The position numbers and the translations under genes are program-made. A model generated the notes under the pieces. That model saw only the letters and a program-made list of their open reading frames with translations, searched no databases and was not told where the DNA came from. From Mycolicibacterium moriokaense (GTDB lineage: Bacteria; Actinomycetota; Actinomycetes; Mycobacteriales; Mycobacteriaceae), in contig NZ_AP022560.1 of the NCBI RefSeq assembly GCF_010726085.1, forward strand, positions 3,038,001 through 3,102,000: a stretch of 64,000 nt of DNA. The letters run 5' to 3'. Positions 1 to 8,814 of this stretch are shown here, one piece after another. Position 1 is the first letter of the stretch. Each line of letters starts with the position of its first letter.

Positions 1-718
1 CGGCCGCGTGCAGCAGGGTGTTGAACTTGTAGTTGATCTCGGCCTGGCCGGCGGTGCCCACCTCGTGGTGGCCGCGCTCGAGGGTGAACCCGGCGTTCTG
101 CAGGTTGGTGGCCATCTGGTCGCGCAGGTCGACGTAGTGGTCGTAGGGCGCGACGGGGAAGTAGCCGCCCTTGGGGCGCACCTTGTAACCACGGTTGGCG
201 CTGCCGTCGGCCTCGACCGGCTCACCGGTGTTCCACCAGCCGGACTCGGAGTCGACCTCATAGAAGGTGCCGTTCATCTTCGAGTCGAAGGACACCGAGT
301 CGAAGATGTAGAACTCGGCCTCGGCGCCGAAGTACGCCGTGTCGGCGATGCCGGTGCTGGCGAGGTAGTTCTCCGCCTTGCGCGCCACGTTGCGGGGGTC
401 ACGCGAGTAGGCCTCACGCGTGAACGGGTCGTGCACAAAGAAGTTGAGGTTGAGTGTCTTGGCTGCGCGGAAGGGGTCGATGCGCGCGGTCTCGGGATCC
501 GGCAGCAGCATCATGTCGGACTCGTGGATCGACTGGAAGCCGCGCACCGAGGAGCCGTCGAACGCCAAGCCGTCTTCGAAGACACTCTCGTCGAATGCGG
601 ATGCCGGGATCGAGAAGTGCTGGACCACGCCGGGCAGATCGCAGAACCGGATGTCGACGTACTCGACTTCCTCATCTTTGATCAATTTAATGACGTCGTC
701 GGCCGTCTTTTCTGCCAC
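1..718 (-). CDS. glnA1: Glutamine synthetase type I, N-terminal part (runs off window edge)
   Basis: ATP-dependent ligation of ammonia to glutamate, the main nitrogen assimilation step; cytoplasmic dodecamer in this family. About 239 N-terminal residues are present; the rest lies beyond base 1. Visible family features are DGSSVRGF around residue 50, the metal-binding EAEFYIFD around residue 130, and [16 protein letters not shown] near the window edge, which supplies further active-site glutamates. The start is GTG at 718 ([12 protein letters not shown]), preceded by a strong AAGGAGAG ribosome binding site. It is divergent from the RDD gene, and the 118-base gap holds a GlnR-like operator, so nitrogen-responsive control is likely. 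The adenylylation-site region is outside the window. Identity is secure; the symbol glnA1 rests on the gene order. Confidence 0.97.
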   Translation of the reverse strand, partial: MAEKTADDVIKLIKDEEVEYVDIRFCDLPGVVQHFSIPASAFDESVFEDGLAFDGSSVRGFQSIHESDMMLLPDPETARIDPFRAAKTLNLNFFVHDPFTREAYSRDPRNVARKAENYLASTGIADTAYFGAEAEFYIFDSVSFDSKMNGTFYEVDSESGWWNTGEPVEADGSANRGYKVRPKGGYFPVAPYDHYVDLRDQMATNLQNAGFTLERGHHEVGTAGQAEINYKFNTLLHAA

Positions 719-770
719 TGATAACTCTCCTTATATCTGGTAACCCGCGCGTTGACGCTAAGGACACGAT

Positions 771-808
771 GTTGCACCACCGTCAACCGCATGTTGCGCC
801 GAAGTTAC
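771..808. promoter_or_regulatory. Candidate GlnR operator between glnA1 and the RDD gene
   Basis: On the plus strand GTTGC, GTCAA, GTTGC and GTTAC begin at 771, 782, 793 and 804, exactly 11 bases apart. Read towards glnA1 these are GTAAC, GCAAC, TTGAC and GCAAC, each separated by six bases. The actinobacterial GlnR box is gTnAC-n6-GaAAC-n6, so the period and the AC anchors fit; the individual boxes are imperfect. The last box reaches the -35 area of the RDD promoter, so one operator could serve both divergent genes. Binding is inferred. Confidence 0.6.
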
Positions 809-824
809 GCAATCGGGTCCCGCA

Positions 825-830
825 TATCCT
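825..830 (+). promoter_or_regulatory. Predicted -10 box of a leaderless RDD transcript
   Basis: TATCCT ends six bases before the ATG at 837 and no Shine-Dalgarno sequence is present. This is the spacing expected when transcription starts at the initiation codon. Confidence 0.5.
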
Positions 831-836
831 GACAGT

Positions 837-1319
837 ATGGCCCGCCCACTGGGGTCCTGGCTGTCGGGGTCCGAACCCGGTGGCCAATCAGGACCCAACG
901 ATTATCCCGGTCAACGCCTCGGCCTTCCCCCGTCCGGCCCCGGCTCGATCGCCGGGTTCGGCAGGCGTATCGCGGCGCTGTTGATCGACTGGTTCATCGC
1001 CTACGGCCTTGTCGGGCTGGCCGTCGCCCTCGGCCTGATGAGCCAGCAGAACTTCCTCTACACACCGCTGGGCTCGACCTCCATCGCGGTGGTCTGGCTC
1101 GTGCTCGGCATCATCTCGGTGCGGCTGTTCGGATTCACGCCGGGTCAGCTCGCACTCGACTTACGCGTCGCATCCGTGGACAACCGCCTGCACGTGGGGC
1201 TCGGCCGCGCCATTGTGCGGGGGATTCTGGTGTTCTTCGTCATCCCGGCCCTGTTCACCGACAGCGACCTGCGCGGGTACCAGGACCGATTCACCAACAC
1301 GGCCGTCGTCAGGCGCTGA
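837..1319 (+). CDS. RDD family membrane protein (Rv2219A-like)
   Basis: A 160-residue protein. After a hydrophilic, Gly/Pro-rich first 38 residues it carries the RDD signature FGRRIAALLIDWFIAY (adjacent arginines, then aspartate) at the start of the first of about three membrane segments. A second segment follows around residues 75-95 and a third around 125-145. RDD proteins are small polytopic membrane proteins; some are linked to Na+/H+ exchange, but the role of this one is unknown. ATG at 837 follows a TATCCT box. It diverges from glnA1 across the GlnR-like operator, which suggests a possible nitrogen link. Its stop lies four bases from the converging amidohydrolase stop. Confidence 0.88.
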   Translation: MARPLGSWLSGSEPGGQSGPNDYPGQRLGLPPSGPGSIAGFGRRIAALLIDWFIAYGLVGLAVALGLMSQQNFLYTPLGSTSIAVVWLVLGIISVRLFGFTPGQLALDLRVASVDNRLHVGLGRAIVRGILVFFVIPALFTDSDLRGYQDRFTNTAVVRR

Positions 1320-1323
1320 TCCG

Positions 1324-3150
1324 TCAGGCCTCGTGGCGGATCTGGCCGTTCATCATGGTCATCGTCACCTTTGCCTGGTGGATCTCGTGCGGGTCGATCT
1401 CCAGGATGTTCCTGTCCAGCACGATCATGTCGGCGAGCTTGTCGACCTCCAGCGAGCCCACCTTGTGGTCCAGCCGGATCTGGTAGGCCGCGCCGAGCGT
1501 GTTCGCATGCACCGCCTCGGCGACCGACAACCGCTGGTCGGCGGGCGGCAGCACCGCCGCATCCGCCGACCCGATGAGTTGACGCGTCACCCCGATCTGG
1601 ATCGAGTCCAGCGGCTTGTAGGTGGAGAAGTAGCCTGCCGCGGGCCAGTCGGTGCCCAATGAGATGCGCCCACCCGACCTGAGCACGTCCTGCGTGCGAT
1701 AGAGGAGGTCCTGGCGCGGCCGGCCGTACCGCGCCGCCAGGTTCTGGACGGTGTCGGGGTCGGCCGAGATCCAGTTCGCCGAGAACTGGGCGATCACGCC
1801 GAGCTCGCCGAACCGCCGGTTATCCGGATCCTCGACGTAGACCAGGTGCGCCACCGTGTGGCGCCGGTCGCGGGCCGGGTTCGCCGCGATCGCCGCTTCG
1901 ATCGAGTCCAGCGCGGTCCGGGCGGTGCGCTCACCGCACGCGTGCACGTGCACGTCGAACCCCGCGGCGTCGACCTCCCGAATGAGTTGGCGCCATTGGT
2001 CTTCGGTGAACGGTGACCCGCCGGTGGAGCCGGGTTTGTCGGCGTAGGGCTCGATCAGCCAGGCGGTGTAGCCCTCCTGCGTGCCGTCGCCGATGACCTT
2101 CACCACACCCACCTGCACCAGGTCGGTCGAGATCCGGCCGCGGATGTCGCTCAGTTTCGCGACGGCGTCGTCGACCGGCGGCGATTTGACGCTGTAGGAC
2201 GCGACGACGCGGAACGGCAGGTCGCCGGCCTTCTCCACGTCGGTGTACAGGCCGATCAACGCGCCCTGATCGTTGCCGATGGGCGGCACCCCGGCGTCGA
2301 AGACCGACGTGATCCCCGCAGCCGACGCGTTGGGTAGCCAGTTGCGCAGCAGGGTCTCCATCGTGTCGAGGCCGATCCGCTCGATGGCGTTGACGATGCC
2401 CAGGACGGCGTCCACCTCGAGCACGTAGCCGGTGGGTTCACCGTTCTCGTCGCGGACGTAATAGCTGAACCCGGGGATGGGGTCCTCGGATTCGCGGCTC
2501 ACCCCGGCGATCTCGAGCGCCTTGCTGTTGGCCCACAGGCTGTGCCCGTCGATGGCGAAGAAGAAGCCGGGCCGCTCGGGCAGGACGCGGTCAAGGTCGG
2601 CGCGGGTGGGTCCCTGTGGGCCGAACATGTCCACCCGCCAACCGAATCCGCGCACCGGGCCGTCCGGGTGCTCCTTGGCGTACTTCTCGATGGCGGCCAG
2701 CGCGTCGGCGCCCGTGGGGACCTGCAGGTCGACGCCGGTGGTCAGGAACGCACCGAGGAACGGATGGGTATGGCCCTCGACGAACCCGGGCATGAGCAGC
2801 CGGCCGTTCAGGTCGATGACCCTGGTCGAGGGTCCGGCCAGCGCCATGGCGCCCGCCCCGCCGCCCACATAGGTGATCGTGTTGCCCGTGACGGCGACGG
2901 CCTCGGCCCACGGCGCCGTCGGGTTGACCGTGTAGATCGGGCCGTTGCGGAACACGAAGTCGGCGCGGTCGGGTTCGGCGCCGGCCCCGGTCGAGGTGTC
3001 CGGCGTCCCGGGTTCGGGCTGCACCGAACAGGCGCTGGCCGCGGTCACCGCGGCCGTTACGGCGGCGGCCGTCAGCAGTGTTCGACGCGTCAGGTGCGTG
3101 CGGTTACCGAATGCGGCGAAATGAGGCGCCCATTCGCATGCGGTGCACAC
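1324..3150 (-). CDS. Tat-exported lipoprotein amidohydrolase (YtcJ-like, amidohydrolase 3 family)
   Basis: A 608-residue metal-dependent hydrolase of the amidohydrolase superfamily. The N-terminus has a twin-arginine signal (LTRRTLLTAAA, about residues 20-30) followed by a lipobox-like ASAC, so the protein is probably exported folded and lipid-anchored outside the membrane. The metal-binding motif GHTHP follows PGFVE near residue 125; VHVHACGERT, TVAHLVYV and the late LGTDWPAAGY supply the other expected His and Asp ligands. Substrate is unknown; relatives are usually annotated as hypothetical exo-amidases. GTG at 3150 gives the complete Tat signal. It lies ten bases after the DUF4191 gene on the same strand, so it is probably cotranscribed. 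I do not recall a gene here in M. tuberculosis, so it looks like a lineage-specific insertion or loss. Confidence 0.88.
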   Translation of the reverse strand: MCTACEWAPHFAAFGNRTHLTRRTLLTAAAVTAAVTAASACSVQPEPGTPDTSTGAGAEPDRADFVFRNGPIYTVNPTAPWAEAVAVTGNTITYVGGGAGAMALAGPSTRVIDLNGRLLMPGFVEGHTHPFLGAFLTTGVDLQVPTGADALAAIEKYAKEHPDGPVRGFGWRVDMFGPQGPTRADLDRVLPERPGFFFAIDGHSLWANSKALEIAGVSRESEDPIPGFSYYVRDENGEPTGYVLEVDAVLGIVNAIERIGLDTMETLLRNWLPNASAAGITSVFDAGVPPIGNDQGALIGLYTDVEKAGDLPFRVVASYSVKSPPVDDAVAKLSDIRGRISTDLVQVGVVKVIGDGTQEGYTAWLIEPYADKPGSTGGSPFTEDQWRQLIREVDAAGFDVHVHACGERTARTALDSIEAAIAANPARDRRHTVAHLVYVEDPDNRRFGELGVIAQFSANWISADPDTVQNLAARYGRPRQDLLYRTQDVLRSGGRISLGTDWPAAGYFSTYKPLDSIQIGVTRQLIGSADAAVLPPADQRLSVAEAVHANTLGAAYQIRLDHKVGSLEVDKLADMIVLDRNILEIDPHEIHQAKVTMTMMNGQIRHEA

Positions 3151-3159
3151 CGACGGTCG

Positions 3160-3912
3160 TTATCGCCGGCGTACCGTGCGCTGCACACCGCGCATCTTGG
3201 CCTGGGTGGGCAACGGTCCCTTCGGCATCGCCGCGGGCCCGATCTTGGTGCCGAGCGCGGCCAGCTTCGATTCGACCAGGTCCATCTGCTTGACGGTGAT
3301 GTTGGCAGGCAGCTTGTTGAGATGGCGTTCGAGCTTGGCCAGTGGGACCTCGCCCTCGGCATTGCCGATGATGATGTCGTAGATCGGGATGTCGCCGATC
3401 AGGCGTGCGGTGCGCTTCTTCTCCTGCGCCAACAGGGGCTTGACCCGGCTGGGCGATCCCTCGCCGACGAAGATCACACCGGGACGGCCGATCACCCGGT
3501 GCACCGCGTCGAAGTGACCGGTGGCCGCGACGCCGGGGGTGACCCGCCACTTTCCGCGCAGGTTCTCCAACGCCCAGGCCGCGGCGCCGGTCTGGCCCTC
3601 GGCCTTGCGGTACACCGACTTCTGGGCGCGCCGGCCGAAGATGATAAACGCCACCAGCGCGCCCAGGACCACGCCGAGCGGAATCATCATGTACGTGGTG
3701 AAGCTGCCCGCGAAGATCCCGAGCGCCACCGACGCCGCAACGATCAGCACGAACGCGCCGATCATGTAGGGCAGCAGCCGCTTGTCCTCTTTACGCTGTA
3801 TCTGGAACGCCTGCCAGAGCTGGCTGCGTCGCTCCTTGGATGCCGCCTTGCGGGCCGCCTTTGCCTCGGCCTTGGCGGCCTTGACCTCGGCAGGGTTGCG
3901 GGATTTCGCCAT
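3160..3912 (-). CDS. DUF4191 membrane protein (Rv2219-like)
   Basis: A 250-residue protein of unknown function found next to lipA in actinobacteria. A basic, Ala/Lys-rich N-terminus (residues 1-30) precedes two adjacent membrane segments around 45-65 and 70-90; the C-terminal 150 residues look soluble and cytoplasmic (FVGEGSPSRV, GDIPIYDIIIGNAEGEVPL). It lies 24 bases downstream of lipA. ATG at 3912 follows a TATCCT box six bases upstream, so it may have its own promoter inside the lipA tail in addition to readthrough. A link to lipoylation rests only on conserved position. Confidence 0.88.
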   Translation of the reverse strand: MAKSRNPAEVKAAKAEAKAARKAASKERRSQLWQAFQIQRKEDKRLLPYMIGAFVLIVAASVALGIFAGSFTTYMMIPLGVVLGALVAFIIFGRRAQKSVYRKAEGQTGAAAWALENLRGKWRVTPGVAATGHFDAVHRVIGRPGVIFVGEGSPSRVKPLLAQEKKRTARLIGDIPIYDIIIGNAEGEVPLAKLERHLNKLPANITVKQMDLVESKLAALGTKIGPAAMPKGPLPTQAKMRGVQRTVRRR

Positions 3913-3918
3913 TGGTTC

Positions 3919-3924
3919 AGGATA
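3919..3924 (-). promoter_or_regulatory. Predicted -10 box of a leaderless DUF4191 transcript
   Basis: On the minus strand TATCCT lies six bases before ATG 3912, in the short gap after lipA. No ribosome binding site is present. Confidence 0.45.
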
Positions 3925-3936
3925 CGGAGTCGGAAA

Positions 3937-4908
3937 TTACGGCTGCGTCGGCGCTGGCTGCCGCGAACGAACCGCCTGCGCGTACAGCCGCCCAGCCCGA
4001 TACGACGAGCGCACCAGTGGCCCGGCCAGCACGCCTGCGAAGCCGAGTTCGGTGGCGAAGCGTTCGTGCTCGACGAACTCCTCGGGCTTGACCCAGCGCT
4101 CCACCGGGTGGTGTCGCAGCGACGGCCGCAAGTACTGCGTGATGGTGACGAGGTCGCAGCCCGCGGCGTGCAGATCGGTCAGCGCGGCGCGCACCTCCTC
4201 GGGTGTTTCGCCCATGCCGAGAATGAGGTTCGACTTGGTGACCAGACCGGCGCCGCGCGCCGCGGTCAGCACCTCGAGGCTGCGTTCGTAGCGGAATGCG
4301 GGCCGGATCCGTTTGAAGATGCGCGGCACCGTTTCGACGTTGTGCGCCAACACTTCTGGGCGTGACGCGAAAACCTCTGCCAACAGTTTCGGGTCGGCGT
4401 TGAAGTCCGGGATCAGCAACTCAACTCCGGTGTTGGGGTTGAGTTCCTTGATCGCGCGCACCGTCTCGGCGTACAGCCAGGCGCCGCCGTCGGGCAGATC
4501 GTCGCGGGCCACCCCGGTCACCGTCGAGTAGCGCAGCCCCATCGCCTGCACGCTCTCGGCGACGCGGCGCGGCTCGTCACGGTCGAGTTCGGCCGGCTTG
4601 CCGGTGTCGATCTGGCAGAAGTCGCAACGGCGGGTGCACTGCTCGCCGCCGATGAGGAAGGTGGCCTCGCGGTCCTCCCAGCATTCGAAGATGTTCGGGC
4701 AGCCCGCCTCTTCGCAAACGGTGTGCAGACCTTCGCGCCGGACCAGGGCCTTGAGCTCCTGGTATTCCGGGCCCATCTTGGCCCTGGTCTTGATCCACGG
4801 TGGCTTGCGCTCTATCGGCGTCTCGGCGTTACGCACTTCGAGACGCAGCAGCTTTCGGCCTTCGGGAGCCGCATGGCCGGCGACATTCGACCCAGGCGTG
4901 ACTGTCAC
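3937..4908 (-). CDS. lipA: Lipoyl synthase
   Basis: Radical-SAM enzyme that inserts two sulfurs into the octanoyl chain on lipoyl domains such as those of SucB encoded nearby. The 323-residue protein has the auxiliary-cluster cysteines in [12 protein letters not shown] (about residues 60-71) and the radical-SAM CxxxCxxC motif in CTRRCDFCQ (about 91-99), followed by GMGETPEE and TITQYLRPS. Length is normal. GTG at 4908 overlaps the lipB stop by four bases (GTGA), so translation is probably coupled to lipB, the preceding enzyme of the pathway. Confidence 0.97.
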   Translation of the reverse strand: MTVTPGSNVAGHAAPEGRKLLRLEVRNAETPIERKPPWIKTRAKMGPEYQELKALVRREGLHTVCEEAGCPNIFECWEDREATFLIGGEQCTRRCDFCQIDTGKPAELDRDEPRRVAESVQAMGLRYSTVTGVARDDLPDGGAWLYAETVRAIKELNPNTGVELLIPDFNADPKLLAEVFASRPEVLAHNVETVPRIFKRIRPAFRYERSLEVLTAARGAGLVTKSNLILGMGETPEEVRAALTDLHAAGCDLVTITQYLRPSLRHHPVERWVKPEEFVEHERFATELGFAGVLAGPLVRSSYRAGRLYAQAVRSRQPAPTQP

Positions 4909-5585
4909 TGTGTGAATGCTACCGACAGGCGGCCGTCGAGGGCGTCACAGACAGCCTCGGCCACGGGTTCGATGACGTCGGCCACGCTCACCCGTCGACC
5001 CAGCTCGGCGGTCAACGATGTGACGCCGGCATCGGAGATGCCGCACGGCACGATCGCGGAGAACGCGGACAGATCGCAGTCGCAGTTGATGGCGAAGCCG
5101 TGCAGTGTCGTCGCTCGCGACACCCGGATTCCGATGGCGGCCACCTTGCGCGCAGGCCCGCGCTCGTCGGCGGGCACCCACACCCCGGAACGGCCCTCGA
5201 CCCTGCCGGTCTCCAGGCCGAGATCCGCGCACACCTTGATGAGCGATTCCTCAAGGCGCCGAACGAAATTCACGACATCCATCGGTTCGGCCAGTCCGAT
5301 CACTGGATAGCCGACCAGCTGTCCGGGACCGTGCCAGGTGATCTTGCCGCCACGGTCGGTGTCGATGACCGGGATGTCGGGCGCGCCGGGCCTCTCACTG
5401 GGCAGTGTGCGCTTGCCCGCGGTGTACACCGGCGGGTGTTCGAGGAGCAGCAGGGTGTCGGGGCCACCGGCGATGCGTGCGTCCGCCAGCTCGCGCTGCA
5501 GCTGCCAGGCCTGCTGGTAGTCGACCGTGCCCAGCCGACGCACGTCGACAGGTGCGCTCACCGACCGAATGGACACTGGCGCCAT
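4905..5585 (-). CDS. lipB: Octanoyl-ACP:protein octanoyltransferase
   Basis: Transfers octanoate from acyl carrier protein to the lipoyl lysine of E2 and GcvH proteins, the step before LipA. The 226-residue protein contains [12 protein letters not shown] (residues about 75-86), the lysine in [10 protein letters not shown] (about 145) and the Cys in VPCGISDAG (about 180), which match the Cys-Lys dyad of the family. The open frame extends far upstream, but that part is antisense-like Arg-rich sequence; ATG at 5585 ([18 protein letters not shown]) is the natural start. It follows the epimerase gene by 17 bases and a TACCGT hexamer sits seven bases before its ATG. Confidence 0.96.
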   Translation of the reverse strand: MAPVSIRSVSAPVDVRRLGTVDYQQAWQLQRELADARIAGGPDTLLLLEHPPVYTAGKRTLPSERPGAPDIPVIDTDRGGKITWHGPGQLVGYPVIGLAEPMDVVNFVRRLEESLIKVCADLGLETGRVEGRSGVWVPADERGPARKVAAIGIRVSRATTLHGFAINCDCDLSAFSAIVPCGISDAGVTSLTAELGRRVSVADVIEPVAEAVCDALDGRLSVAFTQ

Positions 5586-5592
5586 ATCTGTG

Positions 5593-5598
5593 ACGGTA
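5593..5598 (-). promoter_or_regulatory. Possible -10 box of an internal lipB promoter
   Basis: TACCGT on the minus strand is seven bases from ATG 5585, in the 17-base gap after the epimerase gene. It fits leaderless spacing but may be chance. Confidence 0.35.
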
Positions 5599-5602
5599 CG
5601 CG

Positions 5603-6511
5603 CTAGCTGGCCTTCGGCGCGGTCGCGAACGCCAGCGCCTCGCCGATCGTGTTGTGGTGGAACTCGAACCCGGCGCGTTCCAGAGCGGCGGGGATCGCGC
5701 GCTGACCGCCGAGCAGGCCCTCGTCGGCGAACTCGCCGAACGCGGCCCGCAACGCGAAGCCGGGCACCATCAGCGGTGTGGGGCGATTCACCGCGCGACC
5801 CATCGCGGCGGTGAACTCCGCGTTGGTCACCGGCGCGGGGCCGGTCACATTGACCGGACCCGACAGCTCGTCGTGCGTGATCGCAAACAGCACCGCGCGC
5901 ACCTGATCCTCGAGGCTGATCCACGGCATGTACTGGCGACCGCTGCCCAGTCGCGCGCCCAGTCCCAGCGCGAATAACCGCTTCAACCGCCCGAGTACAC
6001 CGCCGGCTGCGGTCAGCACCAGACCGGTGCGCAGCAGCACCACCCTGGCGCCGTCGCTCTCGGCCGGCGCTGTTGCGGCCTCCCAGTCCTGGCAGAGCTG
6101 GGCCAGAAAGCCCGCACCGGGCGGTGCGGTCTCGTCGACGGTGCGGCTGCCGGTGTCGCCGTAGTAGCCGACCGCGCTGGCGTTGATCAGCCCGGGCACG
6201 CCGGCGTCGACGACGGCCGAGGACAACACCTCGGTCGGCCCGATGCGGCTGTCGCGCAGGCTCTGCTTGAACGCACCCGACCACCGTTTCTCGCCGACGT
6301 TGACGCCGCACAGGTTCACCACGGCGTCGACCCCGGCCAACGCGCTCCGGTCGAACTCTCCGGTGTCGGGGTTCCAGAACACCTCGTCGGCGTTGGACGG
6401 CGCGCGGCGCACGATCCGCAGCACCCGGCGATCGGTGGCCCGCAGGGCATACACCAGCGCGGAGCCGATCAGACCGGATGATCCGGCGATGGCGATGACG
6501 GCGTCGGACAC
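5603..6511 (-). CDS. TIGR01777-type NAD-dependent epimerase (Rv2216-like)
   Basis: A 302-residue member of the extended short-chain dehydrogenase family. The Rossmann motif is at the very N-terminus ([17 protein letters not shown], residues 6-22); the active-site [12 protein letters not shown] near residue 120 is typical of TIGR01777 proteins, and the C-terminal part carries the DUF1731-like stretch ([20 protein letters not shown]). Substrate is unknown. It lies between sucB (seven bases upstream) and lipB (17 bases downstream), so it appears to belong to the lipoate operon, although no lipoate role is established. Confidence 0.9.
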   Translation of the reverse strand: MSDAVIAIAGSSGLIGSALVYALRATDRRVLRIVRRAPSNADEVFWNPDTGEFDRSALAGVDAVVNLCGVNVGEKRWSGAFKQSLRDSRIGPTEVLSSAVVDAGVPGLINASAVGYYGDTGSRTVDETAPPGAGFLAQLCQDWEAATAPAESDGARVVLLRTGLVLTAAGGVLGRLKRLFALGLGARLGSGRQYMPWISLEDQVRAVLFAITHDELSGPVNVTGPAPVTNAEFTAAMGRAVNRPTPLMVPGFALRAAFGEFADEGLLGGQRAIPAALERAGFEFHHNTIGEALAFATAPKAS

Positions 6512-6518
6512 GAGTGCC

Positions 6519-8276
6519 TTACAGGCCCAGGTCGGCCTCGAATGCGCCTTCCTCCAAGCGGCGCTTGACGGTGGTCAGGAATCGTCCGGCATCGGCCCCA
6601 TCGATCAGGCGGTGGTCGTAGGTCAGCGGCAGGTAGCAGATGGACCGCACACCGATCGACTCGTTGCCGAAGTCGTCGACGATCACCCGGGGCCGCTTCA
6701 CGATCGCGCCGGTGCCCAGCATCGCCGCCTGCGGCGGCACCAGGATCGGCGTGTCGAACAGCGCGCCCTGACTGCCGATGTTGGTGATGGTGAACGTGCC
6801 GCCGGACAGCTCGTCGGGCTTGAGGTTCCCGGAACGGGCGCGCGCAGCGATGTCGGCGATTGCGCGCGCCAACCCGCCGAGCGACAGGTCGCCGGCGTTG
6901 TGGATCACCGGCGACAGCAGACCCTGTTCGGTGTCGACGGCGAACCCGAGGTGCTCGGCGTCGTAGTAGGTGATCTCTTTGGTCTCTTCGTTGTAGCTGG
7001 CGTTGATGTTCGGATGCGCCTTCAACGCGTCGATCACCGCGCGGGCGATGAACGGCAGGTACGTCAGGTTGACGCCCTCACGCTCGGCGAACTCGTTCTT
7101 CGCGCGCGCCCGCAGCGCCACGATCTTGGTCATGTCGACCTCGTGGGTCTGCGTCAATTGGGCTGTGGCTTGCAGGGATTCGCGGGTCTTCTTCGCGGTG
7201 AGCTGACGGATCCGGTTGGCCTTCTGGGTGGTGCCGCGCAGATGCGCCAGGGCGGGTGCGGGTGCGGGCGCCTCCTTCGGCGCGGGCGCGCTCGACGGCG
7301 CCTGTGCCGCAGGCGCGGCCGCCGGGGCCTTCTTGGCCTCCGCCGCCGCGAGAACGTCCTGCTTGCGGATCCGGCCGCCCACACCGGTGCCCTTCACCGT
7401 CGCCAGATCGATGTCGTTCTCCGCGGCCAGCTTTCGCACCAGCGGGGTGACGTACGGCGAACCGTCACCGGACGGCGCCTCCGCGGCGGGCGCGGGTTTC
7501 GGTTCCGGCTTGGGCTCGGGCTTGGGTTCCGGCTTGGGGTCGGGTTTCGGTTCCGGCTTGGCTTCCTGGACGGGCTCGGGTTTGGGTTCGGGTTTCGGCT
7601 CGGGTTCGGGCTCCGGTGCGGCCTCGGCTGCGGCGCCGGCGTCGCCGATCTTGGCCAGTTCGCCACCGACGGCGACGGTGTCGTCCTCCTCGGCGGTGAT
7701 CGACACCAGGGTTCCGGCCACCGGCGAGGGGATCTCGGTGTCGACCTTGTCCGTCGACACCTCGACCAGCGGCTCGTCCACCTCGACCGAATCGCCGACC
7801 TTCTTCAGCCAGCGGGTCACCGTGCCCTCGGTCACCGATTCGCCCAGCTCCGGCATCAGCACCGGGGTCGTCGAGCCGGATGACGCGGCGGCCGGCTTGG
7901 GTGCGGGTTCGGGCGCTGCTTCCTGCTCCTCGGCAGCGGGTGCCTCCTGCGCGGCGGGCTCCTCGGCGGGCTTCTCCTCTTCGGCGGGTTCCTCGGCCGG
8001 TGCCTCGTCCGCCCCGGAGTCGCCTCCGCTGGACTCACCCGCCTCGCCGATGATCGCCAGCTCGCCGCCCACCTCGACGGTGTCGTCCTCCTGGGCCACG
8101 ATCTTCTGCAGCACACCGGCTGCGGGTGAGGGGATCTCGGTGTCGACCTTGTCGGTGGAGACCTCGAGCAGTGGCTCATCCTGTTCGACGGTGTCTCCCT
8201 CTTGCTTGAGCCAGCGGGTCACAGTCCCCTCTGTAACGCTCTCGCCGAGTGCGGGCATCTGAACGGAGATGGCCAT
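6519..8276 (-). CDS. sucB: Dihydrolipoamide acyltransferase E2 (SucB/DlaT)
   Basis: Core acyltransferase of 2-oxoacid dehydrogenase complexes; in M. tuberculosis the ortholog DlaT serves pyruvate dehydrogenase and also a peroxide-detoxifying peroxidase system. The 585-residue protein has two lipoyl domains (residues 2-76 and about 118-193), each with the lipoylated lysine in TDKVDTE (first at K43), a Pro/Glu/Lys-rich linker, a peripheral subunit-binding domain ([19 protein letters not shown]), and a catalytic domain ending in [15 protein letters not shown] with the active-site histidine. The frame is open for 21 codons further upstream; ATG at 8276 ([12 protein letters not shown]) begins the first lipoyl domain and follows GAGGGAG. 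It heads the gene set with the epimerase, lipB and lipA. Confidence 0.95.
   Translation of the reverse strand: MAISVQMPALGESVTEGTVTRWLKQEGDTVEQDEPLLEVSTDKVDTEIPSPAAGVLQKIVAQEDDTVEVGGELAIIGEAGESSGGDSGADEAPAEEPAEEEKPAEEPAAQEAPAAEEQEAAPEPAPKPAAASSGSTTPVLMPELGESVTEGTVTRWLKKVGDSVEVDEPLVEVSTDKVDTEIPSPVAGTLVSITAEEDDTVAVGGELAKIGDAGAAAEAAPEPEPEPKPEPKPEPVQEAKPEPKPDPKPEPKPEPKPEPKPAPAAEAPSGDGSPYVTPLVRKLAAENDIDLATVKGTGVGGRIRKQDVLAAAEAKKAPAAAPAAQAPSSAPAPKEAPAPAPALAHLRGTTQKANRIRQLTAKKTRESLQATAQLTQTHEVDMTKIVALRARAKNEFAEREGVNLTYLPFIARAVIDALKAHPNINASYNEETKEITYYDAEHLGFAVDTEQGLLSPVIHNAGDLSLGGLARAIADIAARARSGNLKPDELSGGTFTITNIGSQGALFDTPILVPPQAAMLGTGAIVKRPRVIVDDFGNESIGVRSICYLPLTYDHRLIDGADAGRFLTTVKRRLEEGAFEADLGL
7488..7618 (-). 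repeat. Short Pro-Glu-Pro-Lys coding repeats in the SucB linker
   Basis: About 44 codons alternate PEP and KP units (for example [10 protein letters not shown]) between the second lipoyl domain and the subunit-binding domain. At DNA level this gives near-repeats of six and twelve bases. Such linkers are stiff, extended swinging arms; unit number probably varies between strains. Confidence 0.7.
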
Positions 8277-8423
8277 GTGGTTGGGCTCCCTCGAACGGTC
8301 TGTCGCAGGTGGTCGATGTAACTGTTCCCATCCTGTCACGTTCGTACCAACTGTTCGCCGCGGACTCGATGACCCGTTGCTCTGGCACTATCGAAATAGC
8401 TGGATGAAGGGAGCGCGCCCACG

Positions 8424-8777
8424 GTGGGTTTGTTCGACAGGTTCACGCGCGGCGCGCGAAAAGGAAACAGCGGCAACGACCCGGCCGCCGATCTGAAGTA
8501 CCTCCGCCAGTGGGTGGCCGACCACCACGGCGTCGAGGCCTTCATCGAACCGCGAACCACCGTCACCGACCTCACGGTCGTGCTGGTCGCCCACGACGGC
8601 GAGTGGACCAGGCGCCGCGCAGGGGGAGAAGCCGGAGCCCGTCGCTTATCCGAGCGCCTCGAGATCCCGGTCTATGACGTCCAGAAGGTCGGATACCCCC
8701 AGCGGATGCGTGACTACGACGCGCGCCGCCGGATCGAACGCAAGCGTGCGGCCCGCCAGGAGCTCGAGGAAGGCTGA
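8424..8777 (+). CDS. Small conserved actinobacterial protein, unknown function
   Basis: A 117-residue hydrophilic protein starting at GTG 8424 (GLFDRFTRGARKGN) with GAAGGGAG about ten bases upstream. No membrane segment or signal peptide. The centre (VEAFIEPRTTVTDLTVVLVAHDGEWTRR) looks like a compact alpha/beta fold, and the C-terminus is Arg/Glu-rich and probably helical (YDARRRIERKRAARQELEE). It is divergent from sucB across 147 bases and 37 bases upstream of ephD, so it may be cotranscribed with ephD. I cannot assign a function. Confidence 0.8.
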   Translation: MGLFDRFTRGARKGNSGNDPAADLKYLRQWVADHHGVEAFIEPRTTVTDLTVVLVAHDGEWTRRRAGGEAGARRLSERLEIPVYDVQKVGYPQRMRDYDARRRIERKRAARQELEEG

Positions 8778-8814
8778 TACGGTACCAGCGGTCCCACTAA
8801 CTTGCGGAGGCGCC

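Noticed and set aside
2542..4365. 607-codon plus-strand frame
   Set aside because: Shadow of the amidohydrolase, DUF4191 and lipA genes; composition is typical of GC-rich antisense frames.
7488..7618. Repeat array that at first looks like a CRISPR or VNTR
   Set aside because: Units are 6-12 bases, in frame and code a Pro/Glu linker; there are no spacers.
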